Of a DNA stretch of 64,000 bases, positions 1-8,387 are shown in pieces. A program made the translations under genes and the position numbers. Source of the stretch: Bacteroidota bacterium (GTDB lineage: Bacteria; Bacteroidota; Bacteroidia; AKYH767-A; OLB10); contig JADKFV010000012.1 in assembly GCA_016717325.1 (NCBI GenBank), positions 1 to 64,000 of the forward strand, given 5' to 3'. How positions within the stretch are numbered: position 1 is the stretch's first letter; the number at the start of each line of letters is the position of its first letter. The notes beneath the pieces are model-generated. The model was given only the letters and a program-made list of their open reading frames with translations, searched no databases and was not told where the DNA came from.

Positions 1-135
1 AGCTTCTAAGTGAAAAAAAGTGCTCCTTGCATTATTATCCATTAACACTTTGGCTTTGTTTTTTTTGTAGCCGGCATCGTTGCATAATGTTTTTAGCTTT
101 TCAAGGTGGCCATTCAACAGATTTAATCCATTCAT
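1..135 (-). CDS. Hypothetical protein, 5' part only
   Basis: An ATG at 135-133 on the minus strand opens a frame that stays open to the window edge, giving 45 residues beginning MNGLNLLNGHLEKLK and rich in Lys, Leu and Asn. It lies 25 bases downstream of the bshC stop on the same strand, so the two are probably cotranscribed. The visible part has no signal peptide or motif I recognise, and the C-terminal part is outside the window. The family is unknown to me. Confidence 0.5.
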   Translation of the reverse strand, partial: MNGLNLLNGHLEKLKTLCNDAGYKKNKAKVLMDNNARSTFFHLEA

Positions 136-160
136 AATCTTATTATTTTTAATTGTGTGT

Positions 161-1810
161 TCAAAGATTGGAGTGTGATAATATTTCATCAATAAATTTA
201 TTTCCATAAGCCGCAAAGTACTGACTAAAATTTATGGTGCGTTCTTGATAGGAACCGTTCGGAAATAATCTATTTTTTAAGTTTTGAATTTTATTGATAC
301 CGGTTTCGTCTTGCCTCTTCAATGCTTTAATAATCTTTTCTTCAATCGCCTGAATTGCTTTTGAGGTACGTTGCTTTTCGCCACCAACAGCAAACACAAG
401 GGTAGGATCCACAGCACCAATCTTCGAACTTATAGATTCGAAAATTTCATCCACCTTTGATTGTACGTCAACAAAGTCGATGACATTTATGTTTTTACTT
501 TCAATATATTTTCTGCTCAATTCATCGGAAGTCAAAAATAAGTCTTCATCGGTGAGCGATAATTTTGTCATTGCTTCATGTGCTTTTGCATCGAGCAATA
601 AAAATGAATCGCGCAATACAACTAATGGAAAAGTAACATTGGCTGCATCGAACGTAGATTTCAATTGCAACCAGTAACCCACTTCGCCCGGCCCGCCAAT
701 GTAAGCAAGATTAGGCAAAATAAATTCCTGATATACAGGCCGTAAAACCACATTTGGGCTTATGTTTGCAAAGTTTGTATCCACCCATGCATCACTATCG
801 GTAAAAGAAATATCAGTATTTAATACTTCGAATGTATCGTTATTTTTTACAACGCGATTACGACTATCTATTCCGTTGTAAAACAAATTTATTTCGCGTG
901 GTTTTATTTGCAAGTCGTAAGTGCTTTGCAATTGTTCGTTTGTAGCTGATAAAGCATTGAATGAAAATTGTTCGCGCAATTCCTTTTTGAAAATATCTTT
1001 ACACAATGCTTTCAAGTTTGCATTATCGGCATCAATAATTATCAAACCATAAACATGAAACAACTGATGCACCAATTTGAAAGTTGCTTCAGCTAAGTTG
1101 GTTGATTGCAAATAGGATGATTCGAAAAGTGCAATCAATTCGTTTATGTTCGGTTGGTTTCCCAGCAATATTTTTACTCTATCAATCAAAGAATCAAAAT
1201 TGGGCAATGGGGCTTTGCCGCTGCACCCTTGCCAGGTTTGCTCCCATTCTATTTTTTCGTTCAATACTGTTGTCGATGATATTTCGGCCATGTCGTGGTC
1301 TTCAGAAGCCATCCAGTATACAGGCACAAAATTATATTGAGGAAATTGAACTTTGGCAGTTTTGCACAATGCAATGCACGAGCAAATTTTATAGATGAAG
1401 TACAATGGCCCGGTAAAAATATTTAGCTGATGCCCTGTGGTGATAGTAAAAGTATTTTCGCTTTGTAATGATGTTAATTGGTGATTAGTTATTTGGTTAT
1501 TTGTTAATTCGTTATTGGTTGTTGGGTTGTTGGTTCTTTCATCATTTGATATTTTGCTATTGAATCCATAGCTTGAATACGACTTGTATAATTCTTCAAC
1601 TAATACTGCCCTGTTTACCTGCTGTAATTGCTTACGCTCAATAGCATTTTCGATGGCATCCAAAGATGGAATTTCGTGATACAATGATTTTGGAAGTAGC
1701 TTATCAGCAAAGTAATCTTCAACGATAGAAGGAAGAATTTTTGTTTTTGAAAAGTCTATCGTATTAACATGGCCCATAAATCCAAAATTATTGTTGAGAA
1801 ATTGAGCCAC
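161..1810 (-). CDS. bshC: Bacillithiol biosynthesis cysteine-adding enzyme BshC
   Basis: 549 residues, the usual length for BshC, which is thought to join cysteine to glucosamine-malate in the last step of bacillithiol synthesis in the cytoplasm. Family signatures are visible: TTGHQLNIFTGPLYFIYK near residue 125, then PVYWMASEDHDMAEI, and GGPGEVGYW near residue 370. The stretch at about residues 85-120 is a low-complexity run of NNPTTNNELTNNQ-like Asn/Thr repeats, an insertion not typical of the family core and probably a surface loop. bshA, the first enzyme of the pathway, is about 59 kb away in the same window. No bshB candidate is present here. The frame is intact, unlike that of many neighbours. 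Confidence 0.93.
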   Translation of the reverse strand: MAQFLNNNFGFMGHVNTIDFSKTKILPSIVEDYFADKLLPKSLYHEIPSLDAIENAIERKQLQQVNRAVLVEELYKSYSSYGFNSKISNDERTNNPTTNNELTNNQITNHQLTSLQSENTFTITTGHQLNIFTGPLYFIYKICSCIALCKTAKVQFPQYNFVPVYWMASEDHDMAEISSTTVLNEKIEWEQTWQGCSGKAPLPNFDSLIDRVKILLGNQPNINELIALFESSYLQSTNLAEATFKLVHQLFHVYGLIIIDADNANLKALCKDIFKKELREQFSFNALSATNEQLQSTYDLQIKPREINLFYNGIDSRNRVVKNNDTFEVLNTDISFTDSDAWVDTNFANISPNVVLRPVYQEFILPNLAYIGGPGEVGYWLQLKSTFDAANVTFPLVVLRDSFLLLDAKAHEAMTKLSLTDEDLFLTSDELSRKYIESKNINVIDFVDVQSKVDEIFESISSKIGAVDPTLVFAVGGEKQRTSKAIQAIEEKIIKALKRQDETGINKIQNLKNRLFPNGSYQERTINFSQYFAAYGNKFIDEILSHSNL

Positions 1811-1922
1811 AAAATAAGAATAATAAAATTAGTAGCGCAAAGTTGCATGAAGTAATTTTAATTATCCGTGGGTTAAATGCGATTAAAGAACGAACGAAAG
1901 GCCAAAAATATTTGAACTTTTA

Positions 1923-1954
1923 TTTTGTGCTTGTTCCATTATTAGTTAACTTTG
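1923..1954 (+). promoter_or_regulatory. Bacteroidota-type promoter for the toxin-antitoxin pair
   Basis: TTTTG at 1923-1927, a 19-nt spacer and TAACTTTG at 1947-1954 match the Bacteroidota primary-sigma consensus (TTTG, about 19 nt, TAnnTTTG). The ATG of the toxin gene follows 13 nt after the -7 element, so the untranslated leader would be very short. Identified by eye; no start site is mapped. Confidence 0.55.
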
Positions 1955-1967
1955 TGCAGACAAAAAA

Positions 1968-2345
1968 ATGGAACGACATAGACAAATAATTTACTTCAAG
2001 GACTATTTTCTTGACTTCTTTGACAAGCAAATCGAAAAAGTGAAAGAAAAAATTGACCACGTTCTGTATGTAGTGACAGTTGCAGACAGAATCCCTCAGA
2101 AATTTTTTCAACATTTAGAAGGGACGAATGGACTTTATGAAATTAGAGTAGAATTTCAAAGTAACATTTACCGTATTTTTTGCTGTTTTGATGAGGGACA
2201 GGTAGTGGTCTTGTTCAACGGCTTCCAAAAAAAATCGCAAAAAACACCTACAGAAGAAATTGAAAAGGCTGTGAAAATTATGAAAGAATATTTTGACGAA
2301 AAATTAAAACTAAAACAAAATGAAAGTAAAAAATCAAAAAAGTAA
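1968..2345 (+). CDS. HigB-like (RelE/ParE superfamily, Gp49-type) toxin
   Basis: 125 residues. The pattern YEIRVEFQSNIYRIFCCFD followed by VVVLFNGFQKKSQKTP is that of the phage Gp49/HigB-like branch of the RelE/ParE toxins, which are ribosome-dependent mRNA interferases. The C-terminal tail is Lys-rich. The next gene, an XRE-type regulator, starts 26 bases before this one ends, so the order is toxin first, as in HigBA systems. The start ATG at 1968 sits directly behind a good promoter. The toxin fold is well supported; activity is inferred from the family and the pairing. Confidence 0.85.
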   Translation: MERHRQIIYFKDYFLDFFDKQIEKVKEKIDHVLYVVTVADRIPQKFFQHLEGTNGLYEIRVEFQSNIYRIFCCFDEGQVVVLFNGFQKKSQKTPTEEIEKAVKIMKEYFDEKLKLKQNESKKSKK

Positions 2346-2631
2346 AACTATCACAACTTTTGACGAACATCTCGATAAGCGTTACGGAAAAGTTGGGACT
2401 GCAAAACGAACTGCCTTCGAAATAAAAGCAAAGGCATTTGCAATTGGTGAAGTAATCAGAGAAGAAAGAAGGCTTGCCTCAATGACACAAGAACAATTAG
2501 CGGAAAAAACAGGGACAAAAAAAAGTTTTATTTCAAGAATTGAAAATGGACACAGCGACATTCAACTTTCTACACTCTATAAACTTTTAGAGTATGGACT
2601 TGGACGCAAAATATCGCTAAAAATATTCTAA
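2320..2631 (+). CDS. HigA-like antitoxin, XRE-family HTH protein
   Basis: 103 residues with a helix-turn-helix of the XRE/HTH_3 class at about residues 55-77 (MTQEQLAEKTGTKKSFISRI). It overlaps the end of the toxin gene by 26 bases in another frame, a normal arrangement for translationally coupled toxin-antitoxin pairs. The N-terminal 50 residues, with KSKTITTFDEHLDKRYG, should form the toxin-binding part. It is expected to neutralise the upstream toxin and to bind the operon promoter, but no clear operator palindrome is visible around 1923-1967. Confidence 0.85.
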   Translation: MKVKNQKSKTITTFDEHLDKRYGKVGTAKRTAFEIKAKAFAIGEVIREERRLASMTQEQLAEKTGTKKSFISRIENGHSDIQLSTLYKLLEYGLGRKISLKIF

Positions 2632-3115
2632 AATTATAAAGGGAAACAGCCATCCACTTAATTTGCTATTTGCTGAGTCTAAGATTTATTCTCATTATTT
2701 TTGGCATTTATTTTCACCAAAATCAATTTATTTATTTTTAATATTTCAACCATCAAAAATTTAAATACTTTAAATTCTTACTCGGAGAATCAAATACATA
2801 CTTGCACTTTGGTCGACATTACTCCTCAGTATAGTGTTTAAAATGAACATACAATATTCGCACCTATTCGCTATTGGCAGAAGTCAAAACCAAATGGTAA
2901 ATTTTATAACATTGAGCTCACTCCAAAAAGTCTAAAATAATAAAAGGCCACAAAATCACCAAAACACTAAATCCCACAAAATATTTAAAATGCTTCGTTT
3001 ACCACTTTGAGAAATTTTGAGCTTTAGTGCTTTTGTGGCAAAAATTAATTTACGGAGTGCATTCAACACTTAAAACCAAAAATAGTATTTTCGCCACTAC
3101 AAGAAAATAAAACTA
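2632..3115. other. Intergenic stretch, no gene seen
   Basis: 484 bases, AT-rich, stops in all frames. It holds a phrase rich in 'cacaaaatcaccaaaacac' and 'gctttagtgcttttgtggc' near 2949-3040, which could pair weakly as a long imperfect hairpin, but no terminator or RNA gene is convincing. Confidence 0.4.
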
Positions 3116-3922
3116 ATGTCGCAAAGCGAAGAATTAAAACAGGAAGTTCACGATTATTGGAATGCAGCATCGTGCGGCACTTTTGCAGCTGTGAGCGAAA
3201 AATATACCAAGGAATACTATGATGAAATAGAGCAATATCGTTACACAACAGAACCGGAAATAAAACCGTTTGCTCAATTCGAAAAGTATAAAGGCAAAAA
3301 AGTACTCGAAGTAGGAGTTGGTGCAGGTACCGACTTTTTGCAATGGTGTAAAAATGGTGCATTGGCTTATGGCATTGACCTTACCGAAGAAGGAATAAAT
3401 CATGTTCAACATCGTTTGCAATTGTACAATTTGAGCGCTCAGGAATTTAAAGTGTGCGACTGCGAAAATATTCAGTACCCGGATAACACGTTCGATTTGG
3501 TTTATAGCTGGGGGGTAATTCATCACTCGCCCAATACCGAAAAAGCTTATAGTGAACTTGTGCGCGTTTGTAAACCCGGTGGCGAAATAAAGTTTATGGT
3601 TTACAATATCGATTCGGTGCTGTCACGGTTCTTTTGGGTGAAGCATGCTTTGCTAAAATTAAAACCATGGAAGTCGAAAGCATGGGTGCTATGGAATCAT
3701 ATGGAAAGCATGGGTACAAAAGCGTATAACCATAACAGTATACGAAGTATGATGGCACCCTATAATGCCGATGTGATTTCGGTTGAATCTCCCTTTACAT
3801 ATTATGATACTATGGCACGACATTCACCCGCAATGAGCATTGCTGACAAAATGATTCCATTGATTTACAATAAAAATAAAGACGGCTGGTTTTTGAAAAT
3901 GGTTTGTAGGAAGAAAATTTAG
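3116..3922 (+). CDS. Class I SAM-dependent methyltransferase
   Basis: 268 residues with a Methyltransf_11-like Rossmann domain: motif I VLEVGVGAGTDFLQW at about residues 62-76, an acidic residue ending beta-2 (YGIDLTEEGI), and FDLVYSWGVIHHSPN as the motif IV region, followed by KPGGEIKFMVYN. Such proteins transfer a methyl group from S-adenosylmethionine; the substrate cannot be told from the sequence. The N-terminal piece (EELKQEVHDYWNAASCGT) is common in members found in polysaccharide or lipid modification clusters, but no such cluster is nearby. Monocistronic as far as can be seen. Confidence 0.85.
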   Translation: MSQSEELKQEVHDYWNAASCGTFAAVSEKYTKEYYDEIEQYRYTTEPEIKPFAQFEKYKGKKVLEVGVGAGTDFLQWCKNGALAYGIDLTEEGINHVQHRLQLYNLSAQEFKVCDCENIQYPDNTFDLVYSWGVIHHSPNTEKAYSELVRVCKPGGEIKFMVYNIDSVLSRFFWVKHALLKLKPWKSKAWVLWNHMESMGTKAYNHNSIRSMMAPYNADVISVESPFTYYDTMARHSPAMSIADKMIPLIYNKNKDGWFLKMVCRKKI

Positions 3923-3948
3923 TTGTTAGTTACGTTTTCTATTCGCCA

Positions 3949-4170
3949 TGTTCTTAGTTCTTCGTTCCGTTTGCGATGCGCCAAGTTCTTCGTTACGTTT
4001 GCGGTGAGGCTTGTTCTTCGCCCTGACACTCCGGTCGGGATGCAAGCATTCTTCGTTATGCTTGCTGTAATCCTTGTTCTTTGTTACGTCATTGTTAGGT
4101 ACGAAGCAATCTCTGCGTACTACTTTGTTTCGTTTGTTGTGAGGATTGTTTTTAGCCCCGTTTGCTTTGA
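3949..4170. repeat. Degenerate direct repeats downstream of the methyltransferase gene
   Basis: The phrase 'gttcttcgttccgtttgcg' (from about 3956) recurs as 'gttcttcgttacgtttgcgg' (from 3984), then as 'attcttcgttatgcttgc' (from about 4048) and 'gttctttgttacg' (from about 4076), with a period near 28 at first. Inside lies 'cactccggtcgggatgc' (4027-4043), a GC-rich segment resembling the 'gggtcgggatgccgatc' complement at about 25014-25030. A 108-codon open frame crosses the block but reads as a hydrophobic repeat artefact. Confidence 0.5.
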
Positions 4171-4331
4171 ACTTTGTTATTTATTAATAATGTATTTCTT
4201 TCCACCATTAGGAGCGAATCAATGTAATCATGACGCTCTCATAACGTAACTATAATTTCCACTATAAATTAAATTCACAATTTTTACATGGCAAAAAAGT
4301 TTCTTTGTAAAAAACATAAAAGCAAAATCCA

Positions 4332-4868
4332 ATGAAAATAATTATCTGTATTCTATTGTGCACTGGTTTAAACACCAATTTAGTTCAAGGTCAAAAAACT
4401 AATCAACCCGATGAATCTGTTTTTAGAAATAGAATGACAATAGTTGTTGATGTAGATTCGGTAAAGGTGATTGAAATGGAAATTGCCGCAATGCTTGATA
4501 ATAAAACAAAACCCGATAACACCAAAATTACTTTCGACTTAAAATCAGATTGGACGTTACAATATCAGCATGGCTTTGACTGGACAGAATTACACCCACA
4601 TCAAGGTAAAACAATAAATAGTTACGCTATTGCCAAGGATGAAATAAGAATCAAGGGCGATGAAATTTTTGCAATTTTCGAAATCGACAGTGAAAAATTT
4701 CCTTTAAACATTATACCCTTAGTGAAAGCAAGGGGTTGTTTATATAATGGTGAATGGACAGCATCAATAATAAATGATTGTCTTATCATTCGTTACGTTC
4801 ATAGCTATCCTGATGGAAACCAAACAAGCTGGTACCGCGAAAAAAAATACTTTTTTAAAAAGTATTAA
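4332..4868 (+). CDS. Small secreted protein of unknown function
   Basis: 178 residues starting MKIIICILLCTGLNTNLVQG, a plausible signal peptide cut after VQG. The mature part is mixed alpha/beta in appearance, with DLKSDWTLQYQHGFDWTELH in the middle and a basic, aromatic C-terminus (WYREKKYFFKKY). There are no cysteine pairs, sorting domain or lipobox. I do not recognise a family. It stands alone between two repeat blocks, so the context gives no function. Confidence 0.6.
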   Translation: MKIIICILLCTGLNTNLVQGQKTNQPDESVFRNRMTIVVDVDSVKVIEMEIAAMLDNKTKPDNTKITFDLKSDWTLQYQHGFDWTELHPHQGKTINSYAIAKDEIRIKGDEIFAIFEIDSEKFPLNIIPLVKARGCLYNGEWTASIINDCLIIRYVHSYPDGNQTSWYREKKYFFKKY

Positions 4869-5009
4869 AGGGAGGTATAAATACTTTTGATTGAAACAGA
4901 AAAAAATATAATAAACCAATTACACAAGATTAAAAGTTTAAAAATCTAAACTAAAAAAAGCCTCAATATTGAAAATCCCCATCCCAAAAAAAGTACCAAC
5001 ACCAAAAAA

Positions 5010-5152
5010 CTCAATACCAAAAGTCTCAATACTAATATCTCAATACCAACAGTCTCAATACTAATATCTCAATACTAATATCTCAATACCAACAGTCTCA
5101 ACACTAATATCTCAATACCATATACTCAATACCATATACTCAATACCCAATA
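5010..5152. repeat. Tandem repeat, ten copies of a 14-15 bp unit
   Basis: Ten back-to-back units of the type CTCAATACTAATAT (14 bp) or CTCAATACCAACAGT (15 bp) run from 5010 to 5152, alternating in places, with the last three drifting to CTCAATACCATATA and CTCAATACCCAATA. The block ends 8 bases before the stop codon of the TonB receptor gene, so it sits directly 3' of that minus-strand gene. No spacer-repeat structure, so it is not CRISPR. The copy number is likely to vary by slippage. Confidence 0.9.
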
Positions 5153-5160
5153 CTCCTCCA

Positions 5161-7646
5161 CTAAAACCTCCCAATCACTCTCAAATTCAACTGTCGCGAG
5201 GTGAGGTAGTTTGGTACTGCATATTGCCGGTTAGTAATATCGGTAATCCATAAATAAGAAATGGTATTGTTTACCTGCAACAAATTAAAAACTTCGAGGC
5301 TTATGCTTAGTGAACGCAGGCGATTCAACAATTTCATTTTATACCTTTTGTTTTCCTCTTCGTCAATAAGTGTTCGCGAAAAACCTATATCCACTCTGCG
5401 GTATGGCGGGTACCGAAAAATATCTTTGTAACGAAAATCTCCCGGAGGACCAAAAGGCAAACCGGAACCGAAAAGCAAATTCAAATACACTTTATACTTA
5501 GGAAACTTTGGCAAATAATCCTGAAACAAAATAGAAAACGTAACACGTTGGTCGGTAGGTCGTGGTATGTTACCCGGGTATTTTACAATACTATCGGTAG
5601 CAACCTGGTCGAACGTATATCCACCTAAAATTTGTTCACCCGCAGCATTATAATAATCATAGTACTTATCGTCTTTCAAGTTTTCGAAAGTGCGTAAATA
5701 ATTTACCGAAAACCATGACTCGGCACCGGGAACAAATTCTCCATTAAGGCGGAAATCGGCACCATAAGCATATCCTGTGGAATTGTTATTTGCAAAATAT
5801 CGCAAACGTAAATCTTCGGTTTTGAATGGCACAAGGCTTGACAAATTTTTATAGTAAGCCTCACTTACAAATTTAAACTCGCGACCCCACATAAGAAAAG
5901 TGTATTCGCTACCTATTACAAAATGAATAGAACGCTGTGCTTTTAAATCTTTGTTAAGCACTCCCCGTGCATCACGCAACTCCCTATAAAAAGGAGGCTG
6001 ATAATAATAACCCGCTGCCATTTTAAATAAAAATCTATTGCGCCTGTACGATGCAGATATCCGCGGAGAAATAACATTCTGTTTATTAACTGTCCAGTAA
6101 TTGGAACGTAGCCCATAGTTGATTGTAAATCTTTTATTGGAGTCGAGATATTGTTGGCATTCAACAAAAGCACTAAACCTGTTTGAGTTTAAATTGTTTT
6201 TGTTTTAACTACATTATTTAATTCTATCACATTATCGAATGGGCCGGGAATAGAATATCCTGCCGAGTCGAGATAATACCATTCGCTCAATTTATCTGTT
6301 ATGTTTTCGTCTTGCACTTTTATTCCGCCCCAAAATAAAAATTTATCGGTCACATAATTTGTTCGCAGTTCGGCATTGTAAACTTGTGCTTTGAGTTTAT
6401 TGCGGGCATGTGTAAGAAAAGAACCAATGCCACGATTGATTGCAGAATCGCCAAAGTCGCTTGAGCCAAAATCATTTTCTAACTGGTCTAAAAAGTACTG
6501 GCCAAGTATATCGTACGATTCTGATTCTACCGTAGAAAACGCGGATGTGATTAATCGAAAATTAAGTTTATCGTTTACTGTATGTTTAAAAGTAACTGCG
6601 GCCGTACCGCTATTAAACTTATCGGTTTCCTGCCCTTCAAAATAAATTGATAAACGCAACGCCTCGTTCACCGTTCCAAACTCTGTTTGCCTGTCGGTAG
6701 GTATAACGTTGTATTTATTTTGTGTATAGTTGCCAAGAAACGAAATGCTGTTTCTCTTGTTCAACTCATATATTATATATGTTTGTACATCGGTGGCCGA
6801 TGGTCGAAACTCTCCTTTTGTATCGAGCGAATTGAGTAAGTACTGATTCGATTTTTGACGCACGCCCAGCAAATATGAAAGCGAAGTATCTTTCGAAATT
6901 CCTTCGATATGAAAACTGCCACCAAGCAACGAACCATTAAACGAACCACGAAAATCTTTTGGTTTTTTATATTTCACATCGAGCACCGAAGAAAGTTTGT
7001 CGCCATAACGTGCATTAAAACCACCGGCCGAAAAACTTACATCATCGGCCAAATCGGGATTGATAAAGGAGAGACCTTCTTGCTGCCCCGAGCGAACAAG
7101 AAAAGGACGATACACTTCCACATCATTAACATAAACTAAATTCTCATCGAAGCTGCCACCACGCACATTGTACTGTGTGCTCAATTCATTTGGAATAAAA
7201 ACCAAACCGCTAAACTTGAGCCCAGCCTCGATGCTCGGAGGACCGGCAATAACTTCGGGCAGGCGCGGATTAATTTTTGTTTCAAAAGGATTTTTTCTTT
7301 TATCTGCGTATACTGTTATGGTTAATATTTCACCGGGTTTAAAAACAAGTTGCTTGTTGATGGTTATTACTTCGTTTACCGTAAGTTTTACTTTTTGTTC
7401 TTGCTTCTGATAATTGATTGATTGGAAGGCTACAATCAAATCTTCGTTTGCTGGAATAGCCAAAGAATAATTTCCTAACGAATCAGTTGTGGTGCCATAC
7501 TTCGTTCCTGAAACAGCTACAGTAGCATACTCAATTGGTTTATTACTTTTATCGGTAACACGCCCTTTGACAGTTGCCATTGTTTGTGCATTAGTTTTAG
7601 CCACAAAAAGAAAAAACAAACAAAAAGAAAAGGATAAAAATTTCAT
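5161..7646 (-). CDS. TonB-dependent receptor with CarboxypepD_reg domain, one frameshift
   Basis: An outer-membrane receptor of about 828 residues: signal peptide ending TNAQ, a CarboxypepD_reg_2-like domain (VKGRVTDKSNKPIEYATVAV, residues 24-110), a plug domain with FSGLVFIPNELSTQYNVRGGSFDENLVYVNDVEVY and then a barrel ending in aromatic strands. The first frame stops at 6189-6191. The downstream frame continues at once as NLNSNRFSAFVE, PRISASYRRNRFLFK and so on to 5161, so a single base is missing at about 6189-6197 in 'acaaaaacaattt'. Likely substrate uptake across the outer membrane; the ligand is unknown. Not a SusC type: no SusD partner follows. It is 34 bases from the upstream CarboxypepD_reg gene and probably cotranscribed with it. 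Confidence 0.88.
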
Positions 7647-7680
7647 ATAAGTTTAAACTTCGTATACGGTAGTGGTTGTA

Positions 7681-8310
7681 TTATTTTTTGCGTTTAAAAG
7701 CACCGTTTTTCCATGCCTGAATAAACTTGGCCCAGGCAATAGGATTCAACAATGCATTGCTGGGATATTGCCCCGATTGATACAAGGCAGTTTGTTGTTG
7801 TTGCACTGCCCACTTATAATTGATGGTGCCATCGGGTGCCACAAATTCCGAAAGTTCGGCAAGTGTTTCGGTATCGAGGTTTCTGTTGGCTCGTGTTATA
7901 TCATTATCATTTACTTTTAGGTTTACAAAGGCTTGCTTAAAATCTTCTTTTGTAGGCCATGGCATTACAGTAATAGTAGGAATAGATATAGTATCACTCA
8001 ATAAAACCTGAATGATTGAATACCGGTTTTCGCTCAGTGTATCGGGAATAGTGAAAGCGGCACTTTTGAAGCCAAGGCAAGCAAACTCTACCGTATCACC
8101 TTTGCGCGCAACAAAAGAAAAGAATCCATAATAGTCGGTAAAAGTTCCTGTGTTGGTTCGCCTTACCATCACACTTGCAAATGGAATGGGTTGCAAACTA
8201 TCGTTGGTAACAACCACTCCGGTAAATTGCACCAGTTTGTTATTACTACTCTTTTGAGCAATAGCTGAAACAGAAGTTAGTATAAAAAGAAACAATAAAA
8301 TTTTACGCAT
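7681..8310 (-). CDS. CarboxypepD_reg-like domain secreted protein
   Basis: 209 residues with an N-terminal signal peptide (LLFLFILTSVSAIAQ) followed by a carboxypeptidase-regulatory-like beta-sandwich at about residues 28-110 (FTGVVVTNDSLQPIPFASVMV, TDYYGFFSFVARKGDTVEF, CLGFKSAAF). The C-terminal half, PTKEDFKQAFVNLKVNDND, then NYKWAVQQQQTALYQSGQYP, is a conserved tail seen in Bacteroidota DUF-type envelope proteins, function unknown. It lies between the M16 protease and the TonB receptor in one direction with gaps of 77 and 34 bases, so an operon is likely. It may act in the periplasm or at the outer membrane with the receptor. Confidence 0.75.
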   Translation of the reverse strand: MRKILLFLFILTSVSAIAQKSSNNKLVQFTGVVVTNDSLQPIPFASVMVRRTNTGTFTDYYGFFSFVARKGDTVEFACLGFKSAAFTIPDTLSENRYSIIQVLLSDTISIPTITVMPWPTKEDFKQAFVNLKVNDNDITRANRNLDTETLAELSEFVAPDGTINYKWAVQQQQTALYQSGQYPSNALLNPIAWAKFIQAWKNGAFKRKK

Positions 8311-8387
8311 TATTTTTTCAAACTTTAATTAACGAAATATTATGTATTGATATTGCATTGCCCAAAACGCGAAAAACGTTATTCAAT

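Noticed and set aside
3134..3526. 130-codon frame antisense to the methyltransferase
   Set aside because: Overlaps a clear methyltransferase with motif I and has no homology that I can see.
3923..4249. 108-codon open frame directly after the methyltransferase
   Set aside because: It covers the degenerate repeats, has a repetitive hydrophobic composition with no family resemblance, and has no start context of its own.
5010..5152. CRISPR array
   Set aside because: Units are contiguous with no unique spacers, and no cas genes are in the window.
5943..6173. Separate 76-codon gene between the two TonB receptor pieces
   Set aside because: The receptor frame itself runs through this stretch (SNRFSAFVECQQYLD onwards); the other frame is a shadow.
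6180..6200. Programmed ribosomal frameshift in the TonB receptor gene
   Set aside because: No conventional slippery heptamer with a following stem was evident, and similar one-base slips occur in many unrelated genes here, so sequence error explains it more simply.
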